A stretch of DNA of 64,000 nucleotides, from NCBI RefSeq assembly GCF_015350805.1, contig NZ_JADKSG010000001.1, forward strand, positions 1 to 64,000. The letters are read 5' to 3'. The notes under the pieces were generated by a model that was not told where the DNA came from, did not search any database, and worked only from the letters and a program-made list of their open reading frames with translations. Positions 20,264 to 28,459 of the stretch are shown here, one piece after another (positions within the stretch are counted from its first letter, which is position 1; each line of letters starts with the position of its first letter). Made by a program: the position numbers and the translations under genes. This DNA comes from Herbiconiux sp. VKM Ac-1786. GTDB taxonomy: Bacteria; Actinomycetota; Actinomycetes; Actinomycetales; Microbacteriaceae.

Positions 20264-21002
20264 ACGCCACGTCCAGGGCTTCGGCGAGCGTGAACGCGCC
20301 CGAGTAGAGGGCGCGGCCGACGATGGCGCCCTCGAGGCCGAGCGGCACGAGTGCGCGCAGCTCGACGAGGTCGTCGAGGCTCGAGATGCCGCCCGAGGCG
20401 ATCACCGGGCGGGAGGTGCGCTCCATGACCTGGCGGAGGAGGTCGACGTTCGGGCCCTTCAGCGTGCCGTCCTTCGTGACGTCGGTGACGACGTAGCGGG
20501 CGCAGCCGGCCTCCTCGAGGCGGTCCATGACGTGCCAGAGGTCGCCGCCGTCCTGCGTCCAGCCGCGGGCGGCGAGGGTCGTGCCGCGCACGTCGAGACC
20601 GACCGCGACGGCGTCGCCGTACTGGGCGATGACGCTCGCGGCCCACTCAGGGTTCTCGAGGGCGGCCGTGCCGAGGTTGATGCGCTTGGCGCCCGACTCG
20701 AGCGCGGTCTCGAGGCTGCGGTCGTCGCGGATGCCGCCGGACACCTCGACGTTCACGCCCTTGGCCTGGCGGATGACCTTCTTGATCACGCCGAGGTTGC
20801 TGCCGCGGCCGAAGGCGGCGTCGAGGTCGACGAGGTGGATCCACTCCGCACCCTGCGAGACCCAGTCGACCGCCGCGTCGACCGGGTCGCCGTGGAAGGT
20901 CTCGGTGCCGGCCTCGCCCTGCGTCAGTCGCACGGCCTTGCCGCCCGAGACGTCGACGGCGGGCAGCAGCACGAGGGCCGGTGCCTTGTTGAACTCGCTC
21001 AT
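20256..21002 (-). CDS. priA: phosphoribosyl isomerase A (HisA/TrpF bifunctional)
   Basis: A (beta/alpha)8 isomerase: ProFAR isomerization in histidine synthesis, and in actinobacteria lacking trpF also PRA isomerization in tryptophan synthesis. The ATG at 21002 has AAGGA six bases upstream and gives 248 residues. Conserved parts include [15 protein letters not shown] with the catalytic aspartate, [21 protein letters not shown], and [13 protein letters not shown] with the second catalytic aspartate. It lies after hisH; the dual role is inferred from the lineage. Confidence 0.93.
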   Translation of the reverse strand: MSEFNKAPALVLLPAVDVSGGKAVRLTQGEAGTETFHGDPVDAAVDWVSQGAEWIHLVDLDAAFGRGSNLGVIKKVIRQAKGVNVEVSGGIRDDRSLETALESGAKRINLGTAALENPEWAASVIAQYGDAVAVGLDVRGTTLAARGWTQDGGDLWHVMDRLEEAGCARYVVTDVTKDGTLKGPNVDLLRQVMERTSRPVIASGGISSLDDLVELRALVPLGLEGAIVGRALYSGAFTLAEALDVASD

Positions 21003-21131
21003 GAGGTGTCCTTGCTGGTGCGGAGGGCGTGGATGCCCCCCGCGATCGTAGCGACTCGGGCGGCCGGCGTCGAAACGGGGGCCGCGCATCCGCTCGTCTG
21101 CGAACCCCGGCCGCTCGGGGGCGTGCGCGCG

Positions 21132-21779
21132 TCAGCGACGGAGCGAGGCGATCCAGTTCTGCAGCAGGCGGATGCCCGCGTCGCCGGATTTCTCGGGGTG
21201 GAACTGGGTGGCCGAGAGTGGGCCGTTCTCGACCGCCGCGATGAAGCGCCCGCCGTGGTCGGCCCAGGTGACCCGCGCGGGGCGGCGCTTGGGGTCGGGG
21301 TCGATCTGCCAGTCCTGGGCGGCGTAGGAGTGGACAAAGTAGAAGCGCTCGTCGCGGATGCCGTCGAACAGGACCGACTCCTCGGGGGCGTCGACCGTGT
21401 TCCAGCCCATGTGCGGCACGACCTCGGCCTTCAGGGGCTCGACGACACCGGGCCACTCGCCGAGGCCTTCGGTGTCGACACCGCGCTCGATGCCGTCGGC
21501 GAACATGACCTGCATGCCGACGCAGATGCCGAGCACGGGGCGACCGCCGGCGAGACGTCGGTCGATGACCTCTCCCCCGCGCACGGCGGTGAGCTGGTCC
21601 ATCACGGCGCTGAAGGCTCCGACGCCCGGGACGAGGAGGCCGTCGGCGTCCATCGCCTTCTGCCGGTCGCCCGTGACGGTGACGTCGGCCCCGGCACGCT
21701 CGAGGGCCTTCGCCGCCGAGTGGATGTTGCCGCTGCCGTAGTCGAGCACGACGACGCTCGGCGCGCCCTTCGTGCTCAC
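21132..21779 (-). CDS. hisH: imidazole glycerol phosphate synthase subunit HisH
   Basis: Glutaminase subunit that supplies ammonia to HisF. The 215-residue class I amidotransferase has the nucleophile cysteine in [10 protein letters not shown], the oxyanion-strand region PGVGAF, and the catalytic His/Glu in TQFHPEKSG. The GTG start overlaps the hisB stop (GTGA). hisF is not in the window, so its partner must be elsewhere in the genome. Confidence 0.96.
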   Translation of the reverse strand: MSTKGAPSVVVLDYGSGNIHSAAKALERAGADVTVTGDRQKAMDADGLLVPGVGAFSAVMDQLTAVRGGEVIDRRLAGGRPVLGICVGMQVMFADGIERGVDTEGLGEWPGVVEPLKAEVVPHMGWNTVDAPEESVLFDGIRDERFYFVHSYAAQDWQIDPDPKRRPARVTWADHGGRFIAAVENGPLSATQFHPEKSGDAGIRLLQNWIASLRR

Positions 21780-22381
21780 AGTGCGCCCTTCGTCGAGGGG
21801 ATGCCCGTCACCAGCGGGTCGAGCGCCTTGGCCTGGCGGAAGGCGCGCGCGAAGGCCTTGAACTCGGCCTCGGCGATGTGGTGCGGGTCGCGGCCGCCGA
21901 GCACGGTGACGTGCACGGTGAGACCGGCGTTGAAGGTGATGGCCTCGAAGACGTGGCGAACCATCGAGCCCGTGAAGTGACCGCCGATCAGGTGATACTC
22001 GAAGCCGGCGGGCTCGCCGGAGTGCACGAGGAACGGGCGGCCCGAGATGTCGACGACGGCCTGCACGAGCGCCTCGTCGAGGGGCACGAGGGCGTCGCCG
22101 AAGCGCGAGATGCCGGCCTTGTCGCCGAGGGCCTGGCGGATCGCCTGGCCGAGCAGGATGCCCGTGTCCTCCACCGTGTGGTGCACGTCGATGTGGGTGT
22201 CGCCCGTGGCCCGCACCGTGAGGTCGGTGAGGGAGTGCTTCGCGAAGGCGGTGAGCAGGTGGTCGTAGAACGGCACCGAGGTCTGGATGTCGGAGACGCC
22301 GGTGCCGTCGAGGTCGAGGCTCAGCTCGATCGAGGACTCGCTCGTCTCGCGCTGCAGGCGGGCGGTGCGGGGTTCGGTCAT
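21776..22381 (-). CDS. hisB: imidazoleglycerol-phosphate dehydratase
   Basis: Sixth step of histidine synthesis. The 201-residue product has the manganese-binding repeats [13 protein letters not shown] (about 66-78) and the C-terminal [16 protein letters not shown], plus [14 protein letters not shown] near the start. It is the monofunctional dehydratase without the phosphatase domain of the enterobacterial protein. It follows hisC after a 64-base gap and overlaps hisH. Confidence 0.96.
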   Translation of the reverse strand: MTEPRTARLQRETSESSIELSLDLDGTGVSDIQTSVPFYDHLLTAFAKHSLTDLTVRATGDTHIDVHHTVEDTGILLGQAIRQALGDKAGISRFGDALVPLDEALVQAVVDISGRPFLVHSGEPAGFEYHLIGGHFTGSMVRHVFEAITFNAGLTVHVTVLGGRDPHHIAEAEFKAFARAFRQAKALDPLVTGIPSTKGAL

Positions 22382-22445
22382 GGGGTCAATCCTATCCGCG
22401 GGCGCCGGGGTGGCGGCGGGATGCGCGGGTGGGGGCGGGTGGGCG

Positions 22446-23546
22446 CTAGGAGCGGAGCGGGGTGAGCTCGCGCAGGGCGTCGAGGAAGGCCGTGGTCTCG
22501 GCGGCGGTGCCGGCGCTGACGCGGAGGTGGCCCGGGATGCTGAGGTTGCGGATGATGATGCCGCGGTCGAGCAGCTGCTGCCAGAGCGCGGCCGGGTCGT
22601 CGACGCCGCCGAAGAGCACGAAGTTCGCGGCGGTGGGCCAGGGCGAGTAGCCGAGGGCGGCGAGCTCGTCGACCATGCGGTCGCGCTGCGCCTTGATGTC
22701 GTCGACCATCGCGAGCATCTCGGGGGCGTGGGCGAGCGCCGCGACGGCGGCCGCCTGGGTCAGCGCCGAGAGGTGGTAGGGCAGGCGGACGAGCCGCAGC
22801 GCATCCGTCACCGCCGGATCGGCCGCCAGGTAGCCGAGACGGGCGCCCGCGAAGGCGAAGGCCTTGCTCATGGTGCGCGAGACGATCAGGCGCGGGCGGC
22901 CCTCGAGCAGCGACAGCGCGGTGGCCTCACCGGCGGGGGCGAACTCGGCGTAGGCCTCGTCGACCACGACGATGCCGTCGAAGGCGTCGTAGGCCGCCCG
23001 GATCGTGTCGAGGCCGAGCGCGGTGCCCGTGGGGTTGTTGGGGGCGCAGAAGAAGACGATGTCGGGCGTGGTCTTCTGGATCCACTCCACCGCGGTGGAG
23101 GGCGAGATCAGGAAGCCGGGGTCGCGTTCGCCGTCGATCCACCGGGTGCCGGTGCCCTGGGCGATGATCGAGTGCATCGAGTAGGTGGGTGGGAAGCCCA
23201 GCACCGAGCGGCCGGGGCCGCCGAACGCCATCATGATCTGCTGGAGGATCTCGTTCGAGCCGTTCGCCGCCCAGATGTGCTCGCGGGTGATGCCCGTTTC
23301 CGGCGCGGTGCCCTCGAGGTAGCCCGCGAGCGACTCGCGGAGGGCGGTGAACTCGCGGTCGGGGTACCGGTTGACGGTGATGAGCTCGCGAGCGATCGAC
23401 TCGATGATGTCGCGGGCGACGTCTTCGGGGATCGGGTGCGTGTTCTCGTTGACGTTGAGCTCGACCGGCAGGTGCAGGTGCGGGGCGCCGTAGGGCTCGA
23501 GACCACGGAGGTCGTCGCGGATGGGCAGCTCGTCGAGGGAGGTCAC
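22446..23546 (-). CDS. hisC: histidinol-phosphate aminotransferase
   Basis: PLP-dependent fold-type I aminotransferase that makes histidinol phosphate. The 366-residue product (GTG start) has [14 protein letters not shown], the [10 protein letters not shown] region, [20 protein letters not shown] and the PLP lysine in [17 protein letters not shown]. It is the first his gene here; hisD, which usually precedes it in other actinobacteria, is absent, and a LysM membrane protein gene lies 88 bases upstream instead. Confidence 0.95.
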   Translation of the reverse strand: MTSLDELPIRDDLRGLEPYGAPHLHLPVELNVNENTHPIPEDVARDIIESIARELITVNRYPDREFTALRESLAGYLEGTAPETGITREHIWAANGSNEILQQIMMAFGGPGRSVLGFPPTYSMHSIIAQGTGTRWIDGERDPGFLISPSTAVEWIQKTTPDIVFFCAPNNPTGTALGLDTIRAAYDAFDGIVVVDEAYAEFAPAGEATALSLLEGRPRLIVSRTMSKAFAFAGARLGYLAADPAVTDALRLVRLPYHLSALTQAAAVAALAHAPEMLAMVDDIKAQRDRMVDELAALGYSPWPTAANFVLFGGVDDPAALWQQLLDRGIIIRNLSIPGHLRVSAGTAAETTAFLDALRELTPLRS

Positions 23547-23634
23547 CCCGAAAGCCTACCGATCCGCCGCGGGTGCCCGCCGTGTCGACGGCCCGTCGAG
23601 CGCGCGAGATTGCCGGCGGGCGGGTGGAGTGGGG

Positions 23635-23985
23635 CTAGTCGGCGAGGTCGGCCGGGACGGCGATGCGCTGCCCCGGCTGCACCGACGACGTGGCCAGCTG
23701 GTTCAGGCTGCGGATCTCGGCGATGACATCACGCGGGTCGGACTCGGGGGCGATCGTCTCGGCGATGCTCCAGAGCGACTGGCCGGCCTGCACCGTCAGG
23801 TAGTCGAACTCGGTCGTGACCGAGGAGCCCGTGGCGACCGCCGAGCCACCTGCAGCGAGGGCCGCGACGCTGAGCGCGGCGACGATCGGTGCGGCGACCA
23901 CGGCGGCGAGGACCTTGCGGCCCCGTGCCGTGATGCGCAGGTGGGTGCTGGGGGTGGTGCTCACGTTCGCTGCTGCGATGCTCAT
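23635..23985 (-). CDS. LysM-domain membrane protein, probable SOS cell-division inhibitor
   Basis: The 116-residue product has a cytoplasmic N-terminus (1-23), one membrane helix (about 24-48) and an extracytoplasmic LysM domain (about 61-111, [17 protein letters not shown]...[11 protein letters not shown]). The gene is divergent from lexA. The same arrangement and architecture are known for YneA of Bacillus, DivS of Corynebacterium and ChiZ (Rv2719c) of Mycobacterium, SOS-induced proteins that act on septum or wall synthesis. A LexA-like box covers its promoter. A strong AGGAGG lies five bases before the ATG. No catalytic hydrolase domain is present. Function is inferred from architecture and position. 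Confidence 0.8.
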   Translation of the reverse strand: MSIAAANVSTTPSTHLRITARGRKVLAAVVAAPIVAALSVAALAAGGSAVATGSSVTTEFDYLTVQAGQSLWSIAETIAPESDPRDVIAEIRSLNQLATSSVQPGQRIAVPADLAD

Positions 23986-24001
23986 GATTCCTCCTGGGGT
24001 G

Positions 24002-24037
24002 TTCGCACCGACGGTCGGCCGGGACCGCCGGTGCGAA
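24002..24037 (-). promoter_or_regulatory. 15-bp hairpin at the 5' end of the lysM-gene leader
   Basis: TTCGCACCGNCGGTC and its complement flank a six-base loop. Fourteen of 15 pairs are Watson-Crick; the remaining one is G-U in the minus-strand RNA but A-C in the plus-strand RNA, so the structure is intact only in the lysM transcript. It begins at about the predicted transcription start and ends six bases before the AGGAGG site, so it could stabilise the mRNA or control ribosome access. Confidence 0.65.
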
Positions 24038-24045
24038 GTTATGTT

Positions 24046-24061
24046 CCGAATCTATATTCGA
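24046..24061. promoter_or_regulatory. LexA-box-like operator between lexA and the LysM gene
   Basis: The minus strand reads TCGAATATAGATTCGG, an inverted repeat close to the actinobacterial SOS box (TCGAAC-N4-GTTCGA; 9 of 12 defined positions). It matches 13 of 16 positions of the box upstream of recA in this window (37032-37047). It overlaps the -10 of the lysM promoter, so LexA binding there should repress, and it lies upstream of lexA as well. Confidence 0.65.
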
Positions 24062-24077
24062 ATGTGGCTGTGGTCAA
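24049..24077 (-). promoter_or_regulatory. promoter of the LysM gene
   Basis: The minus strand has TTGACC (24077-24072), a 17-base spacer and TAGATT (24054-24049). Both hexamers and spacing fit the housekeeping sigma factor. Start would be near 24041, giving a leader of about 55 bases made up almost wholly of the 15-bp hairpin and the ribosome-binding site. Confidence 0.65.
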
Positions 24078-24210
24078 GTGGCGATCTGGACGGGAATCGG
24101 CGACACACTCGAACACAGATGCGTTTTCGAGCAGTTCTCGGATACAGTTTCGATCGACAGCTGAATCACATCACCAACCACCGACATCGGTGGAGGAAGC
24201 GCAGGGAGAC

Positions 24211-24885
24211 GTGGCGAACGACACCGGCCGCACCAGACGGCGGAAGAGTCTCAGCGACAAACAGCTCGCCATCCTCGACGTGATCCAGCGCTCCGTGCTG
24301 TCACGCGGCTACCCGCCGAGCATGCGCGAGATCGGCGACGCCGTCGGCCTCGCCTCGCTCTCCAGCGTCACGCACCAGCTCAACCAGCTCGAGCTCTCGG
24401 GCTACCTGCGCCGCGACCCGAACCGGCCGCGCGCGATGGAGGTGCTGATCGACGTGCCGTCGCTCGAGGAGTCCCCCTCCCCCGACGCCGACTCCGCTCC
24501 CCCCGTGGGCGACGCCACCCTGGTGCCGCTGGTCGGCCGCATCGCCGCGGGCATCCCGATCACGGCCGAGCAGCAGGTCGACGAGGTCTTCCCCCTGCCC
24601 CGTCAGCTCGTCGGCAACGGCGACCTCTTCATGCTCAAGGTCGTCGGGGAGTCGATGATCGACGCCGCCATCTGCGACGGCGACTGGGTGGTCATCCGGC
24701 AGCAGAACACCGCCGAGAACGGCGACATCGTCGCCGCCATGCTCGACGAGGAGGCCACCGTCAAGGTGTTCCGCCAGCGTGACGGCCACACCTGGCTGCT
24801 CCCCCGCAACAGCAACTTCGAGCCCATCCTCGGCGACTACGCCACGGTGCTCGGCAAGGTCGTGGCGGTCCTCCGCGCGGTGTGA
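24211..24885 (+). CDS. lexA: LexA SOS repressor
   Basis: Represses DNA-damage genes until RecA-stimulated self-cleavage. The 224-residue product has an N-terminal winged helix ([17 protein letters not shown], then [15 protein letters not shown]...[11 protein letters not shown]), the Ala-Gly cleavage site in GRIAAGIPI (about residue 110), catalytic serine in GESMID (about 146) and lysine in ATVKVFRQ (about 184). GTG at 24211 has AGGGAG only two bases before it; a GTG at 24190 in frame, without a ribosome-binding site, is a possible alternative adding seven residues. A weak TACAGT -10 lies at 24143-24148. Confidence 0.95.
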   Translation: MANDTGRTRRRKSLSDKQLAILDVIQRSVLSRGYPPSMREIGDAVGLASLSSVTHQLNQLELSGYLRRDPNRPRAMEVLIDVPSLEESPSPDADSAPPVGDATLVPLVGRIAAGIPITAEQQVDEVFPLPRQLVGNGDLFMLKVVGESMIDAAICDGDWVVIRQQNTAENGDIVAAMLDEEATVKVFRQRDGHTWLLPRNSNFEPILGDYATVLGKVVAVLRAV

Positions 24886-24916
24886 CCCCCTGGAGCGCGT
24901 CCGCCCCGCGCAGACG

Positions 24917-24952
24917 GAAGCCCCCGGCCGCCTCACGGTGACCGGGGGCTTC
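24917..24952. terminator. bidirectional terminator between lexA and metE
   Basis: GAAGCCCCCGG and its exact complement form an 11-bp GC-rich stem around a 14-base loop in the 78-base gap between two convergent genes. T-runs are weak on both sides, as often seen for actinobacterial terminators. Confidence 0.8.
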
Positions 24953-24963
24953 TCGTTCCCCCG

Positions 24964-27288
24964 TCAGGCGGAGGTGGTGGCGCGGCTGCGCACCCGGTTC
25001 GTCGCCTCGATGACGTTCTTCAGCGACTCGACGGTCTCGTCGTAGCCGCGGGTCTTCAGGCCGCAGTCGGGGTTGACCCAGAGCTGGCGCTCGGGAACCG
25101 CGCCGAGCGCCTTCTCCAGCAGCTCCGTGACCTCGTCGACGCTCGGCACGCGGGGCGAGTGGATGTCGTAGACGCCCGGGCCCACGCCGTGGTCGAAGCC
25201 CGAGGACTCGATGTCGTGCACGACGTCCATCCGCGACCGCGCCGCCTCGATCGACGTCACGTCGGCGTCGAGCTTGCGGATGGCGTCGATGACGACGCCG
25301 AACTCCGAGTAGCAGAGGTGCGTGTGGATCTGCGTCGCCGTGCGCACGCCGGCGGTGGCCAGCTTGAACGAGCCGACCGACCAGTCGAGGTACTCCTCCT
25401 GGTCGCGCTGCTTCAGCGGCAGCAGCTCGCGGAGCGCCGGCTCGTCGACCTGCACGATGCCGATGCCGGCCGACTCGAGGTCGGCGATCTCGTCGCGGAG
25501 CGCGAACGCCACCTGACGGGCGGTCTCGCCGAGCGGCTGGTCGTCGCGCACGAACGACCAGGCGAGGATCGTCACCGGGCCGGTCAGCATGCCCTTCACG
25601 GGCTTCGGGGTGAGCGACTGCGTGTACACCGACCAGTCGACCGTGATCGGTGCCGGCCGGGACACGTCGCCCCAGAGGATCGACGGGCGCGTACAGCGGC
25701 TGCCGTACGACTGCACCCAGCCGTTCTCGGTCACCGCGAAGCCGTCGAGGTTCTCGGCGAAGTACTGCACCATGTCGTTGCGCTCCGGCTCGCCGTGCAC
25801 GAGCACGTCGAGGCCGATCTCCTCCTGCAGCTTGACCACCCGGCGGATCTCGGCGCGCATCAGCTCGGTGTACTCCTCCGAGCTCAGCTCGCCCTTGACG
25901 AAACGGGCACGGGCGCGGCGGATGTCACCGGTCTGCGGGAACGAGCCGATCGTCGTGGTGGGAAGGAACGGGAGGGCGAGGGCCGCCTCCTGGGCCTCGA
26001 GGCGCTCCGCGTAGGCCGCGCGGGAGAAGTCGCCACCCGTGAGGGCGGCCTCCCGGAGGCGGACGTCGCCGTCGCGGACTCCCGGTGCCGCCAGACGGTC
26101 GGCGAGAGCATCCGTCGCCGCGGCGAGCTCGGACTCGATGGCCACCCGGCCACCGCTCAGGCCGTGCGCCAGAGTGGCGATCTGCTGCACCTTCTGGTCG
26201 GCGAAGGCCAGCCAGGAGACCAGGCGCGGGTCGAGCTTGGTCTCGTCCTCGACGTCGTGTGGCAGGTGCTGCAGCGAGGTCGAGGAGGAGACCGAGACGT
26301 TGAAGGTGAGGGCGCCGAGGGCCTCGAGCTTGTCGTACGCGGCGGCCAGGTCGCCGCGCCAGATGTTGTGGCCGTCGACCACGCCGCCGACGAGCACGGT
26401 CTCGCCGAGGTGCTCGACGTGGGTCGGCAGCGACCCGCGCACGAGGTCGAGGCCGATCGCCTCGACGCCCGAGTCGACGAGCACCGGCAGCGCGTCGTCG
26501 AGGCTGTTGTAGGCGGCGGCCACGAAGATCGAGGGCCGCTCCCCCGCGGTGAGTGCGGCGTAGGCGAGGCGGGTCGCCTCGAGGGTGGTCGCGCGGTCGA
26601 CGTCGATGCTCTCGCTGACCAGGGCGGACTCGTCGAGCTGCACCCACTCGGCCCCCGCATCCGCCAGCTTCGCGAGCAGCTCGGCGTAGACCGGCAGCAG
26701 CTCCTCGAGGCGGTCGATCGGGCGGAAGCCATCGGGTGCGTCGTCGCTCGGCTTGCTCAGCAGCAGCAGGGTGACCGGGCCGACGATCGACGGGCGGGTC
26801 AGGTATCCCTCGGCCTTGGCCTCGAGGAACTCCTCGAGCAGGCGGTCGCTCGCCAGCGAGAACACCGTCGAGGGGCCGATCTCGGGCACGAGGTAGTGGT
26901 AGTTCGTGTCGAACCACTTCGTCATCTCGAGCGGCGCCCGGCTGCCCTCGCCGCGCGCGACGGTGAAGTAGCCGGCGAGGTCGAGGCGGCCGTCGGCACC
27001 GGCGAGGTCGGCGAAGCGGGTCGGGATCGCCCCCACGGTCACCGCCGCGTCGAGCACCTGGTCGTAGAACGAGAAGCTCTCGGGGATCGAGGAGTCGCTC
27101 TGGCCGAGGCCCAGCTCGACGAGGCGCGCGCGGGTCGCCGAGCGCAGACCGGCGGCCGTGCTCTCGAGCTCGGCGGCGTCGATGCGACCGGCCCAGAACG
27201 CCTCGACGGCCTTCTTGAGCTCGCGCCGGCGACCGATGCGGGGGTAGCCGAGGACGGTGCCGGCGGGGAACGAGGTCTGGTTCGTCAT
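24964..27288 (-). CDS. metE: cobalamin-independent methionine synthase
   Basis: Transfers a methyl group from 5-methyltetrahydropteroyltri-glutamate to homocysteine. The ATG at 27288 overlaps the metF stop (ATGA) and gives 774 residues. The N-terminal barrel begins GTVLGYPRIGRRRELKKAVE; the C-terminal barrel has TTIGSFPQTGDIRRARA, HGEPERNDMVQYF, the zinc ligands in HTHLCYSEF and VNPDCGLKTR, and the catalytic-histidine region DIHSPRVPS. No cobalamin riboswitch is recognisable upstream. The enzyme with MetF makes a complete methyl-supply pair. Confidence 0.97.
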   Translation of the reverse strand: MTNQTSFPAGTVLGYPRIGRRRELKKAVEAFWAGRIDAAELESTAAGLRSATRARLVELGLGQSDSSIPESFSFYDQVLDAAVTVGAIPTRFADLAGADGRLDLAGYFTVARGEGSRAPLEMTKWFDTNYHYLVPEIGPSTVFSLASDRLLEEFLEAKAEGYLTRPSIVGPVTLLLLSKPSDDAPDGFRPIDRLEELLPVYAELLAKLADAGAEWVQLDESALVSESIDVDRATTLEATRLAYAALTAGERPSIFVAAAYNSLDDALPVLVDSGVEAIGLDLVRGSLPTHVEHLGETVLVGGVVDGHNIWRGDLAAAYDKLEALGALTFNVSVSSSTSLQHLPHDVEDETKLDPRLVSWLAFADQKVQQIATLAHGLSGGRVAIESELAAATDALADRLAAPGVRDGDVRLREAALTGGDFSRAAYAERLEAQEAALALPFLPTTTIGSFPQTGDIRRARARFVKGELSSEEYTELMRAEIRRVVKLQEEIGLDVLVHGEPERNDMVQYFAENLDGFAVTENGWVQSYGSRCTRPSILWGDVSRPAPITVDWSVYTQSLTPKPVKGMLTGPVTILAWSFVRDDQPLGETARQVAFALRDEIADLESAGIGIVQVDEPALRELLPLKQRDQEEYLDWSVGSFKLATAGVRTATQIHTHLCYSEFGVVIDAIRKLDADVTSIEAARSRMDVVHDIESSGFDHGVGPGVYDIHSPRVPSVDEVTELLEKALGAVPERQLWVNPDCGLKTRGYDETVESLKNVIEATNRVRSRATTSA

Positions 27289-28217
27289 GCGTATTCCTTG
27301 ATCGAGGGTGAGACGAGGCCGCATTCGCGGAGCACCCCGAGGGCGGCCTCGTGCTGGTTGAACGTGTAGAGGTGGAGTGAGGGGGCGCCGCCCGCGAGCA
27401 CGGCGCGGGCGAGGCGGGTGGCGTGCTCGACGCCGATCTCCCGGCGGGCGGTCTCGTCGGGGGCCTGTTCGAGCGCGTCGAGCAGGTCGGCGGGCACGGC
27501 CTCGCCCGACAGCTCGGCGACCCGGCGCAGCCGCGCGGCGCTCGTGACCGGCATGATGCCCGGGATGATCGGCATCGTGACCCCGGCCTCGCGGGCGCGG
27601 GCGACGAAGCCGAGGTAGTCGTCGGCCTCGAAGAAGAGCTGCGTGACCGCGAAGTCGGCCCCGGCCACCTGCTTCGCCAGCAGCGCGTCGACGTCGTCGA
27701 AGCCCGAGCGGTTGCGCGGATGCCCGTTCGGGAAGGCCGCGACCGAGACCTCGAGCTTCTGACGCTTCGGCTCCACGCGGCTCGTGCCGGGCAGCCCGGG
27801 CAGCCCGACCTCGGTGTACGGGATGCGCTCGGCCTGCACGCGGTGGATCAGCTGCACCAGCTCGCTCGCGCTGGCCAGGTCGCCCAGCTCGATCTCGTCC
27901 TCGGGCACGCCCGCCGGCGGGTCGCCGCGGAGCGCGAGGAAGCTCGTCACGCCCGCCTCGATGAACTCCCGGATGACGACGGTCGCCTGGGCGTGCGAGT
28001 TGCCGACGCAGGTGAGGTGGGCGAGCGCCCGCACCGGCGTGGTGCGGTGGATGTGCCGCAGCAGGTCGAGCGAGGAGTCACGGCTCGTGCCGTTGGCACC
28101 GTAGGTGACCGAGATGAACTGCGGCCCGACGGCGGCGAGCTCGCGCACGGTCTCGCGCACGGCTCTGGCCGACGCCTCGGTGCGGGGCGGGAACAGTTCG
28201 AACGAGAACCCGGTCAT
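27285..28217 (-). CDS. metF: 5,10-methylenetetrahydrofolate reductase
   Basis: FAD enzyme that makes 5-methyl-THF for MetE. The 310-residue TIM-barrel product starts MTGFSFELFPPRTEAS, with the catalytic glutamate in the SFELFPP segment, VTYGANGTSRDSS, HLTCVGNS and the AQLF-like VTQLFFEADDY motif, and PIIPGIMPV. It is first in a metF-metE operon. The 156 bases upstream to the hflX terminator hold a possible TAGAGT -10 (28327-28322) with a poor -35; no SAM riboswitch core was seen. Confidence 0.96.
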   Translation of the reverse strand: MTGFSFELFPPRTEASARAVRETVRELAAVGPQFISVTYGANGTSRDSSLDLLRHIHRTTPVRALAHLTCVGNSHAQATVVIREFIEAGVTSFLALRGDPPAGVPEDEIELGDLASASELVQLIHRVQAERIPYTEVGLPGLPGTSRVEPKRQKLEVSVAAFPNGHPRNRSGFDDVDALLAKQVAGADFAVTQLFFEADDYLGFVARAREAGVTMPIIPGIMPVTSAARLRRVAELSGEAVPADLLDALEQAPDETARREIGVEHATRLARAVLAGGAPSLHLYTFNQHEAALGVLRECGLVSPSIKEYA

Positions 28218-28373
28218 CTACTCTCTCCCTCCGTTCGCACGCACGACTGACGGCGATCGCGGGCGGGTGCCGGGCTCGGCTGTCGCACCATGAGCCACGC
28301 GGTGCGGCTGACGATGGGTCGACTCTACGAGCGGGCGGGGCCGGCGGGAAGCGTTGTGACGCACTATGACGGC

Positions 28374-28407
28374 GGATGCCCCGGGCTGTGGTGGGCCCGG
28401 GGCATCC
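28374..28407. terminator. hairpin terminator downstream of hflX
   Basis: GGATGCCCCGGGC and its exact complement make a 13-bp stem with an eight-base loop, about 53 bases past the hflX stop. It lacks a T-run on the minus strand but is very stable. It separates the hflX transcript from metF-metE. Confidence 0.75.
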
Positions 28408-28459
28408 GGCAGCGGGCATCCGCTCTTCTGAGGGGTTCTGCGAGCCCCGGTCGTTCGCG

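Noticed and set aside
24127-24142. Possible second LexA box TCGAGCAGTTCTCGGA before lexA
   Set aside because: Only 8 of 12 positions match and the clearer inverted repeat inside it has five-base spacing, unlike LexA boxes.
28218-28373. SAM or cobalamin riboswitch before metF-metE
   Set aside because: The 156-base leader lacks the conserved cores of these riboswitches on inspection; a covariance-model search would be needed to exclude a divergent one.
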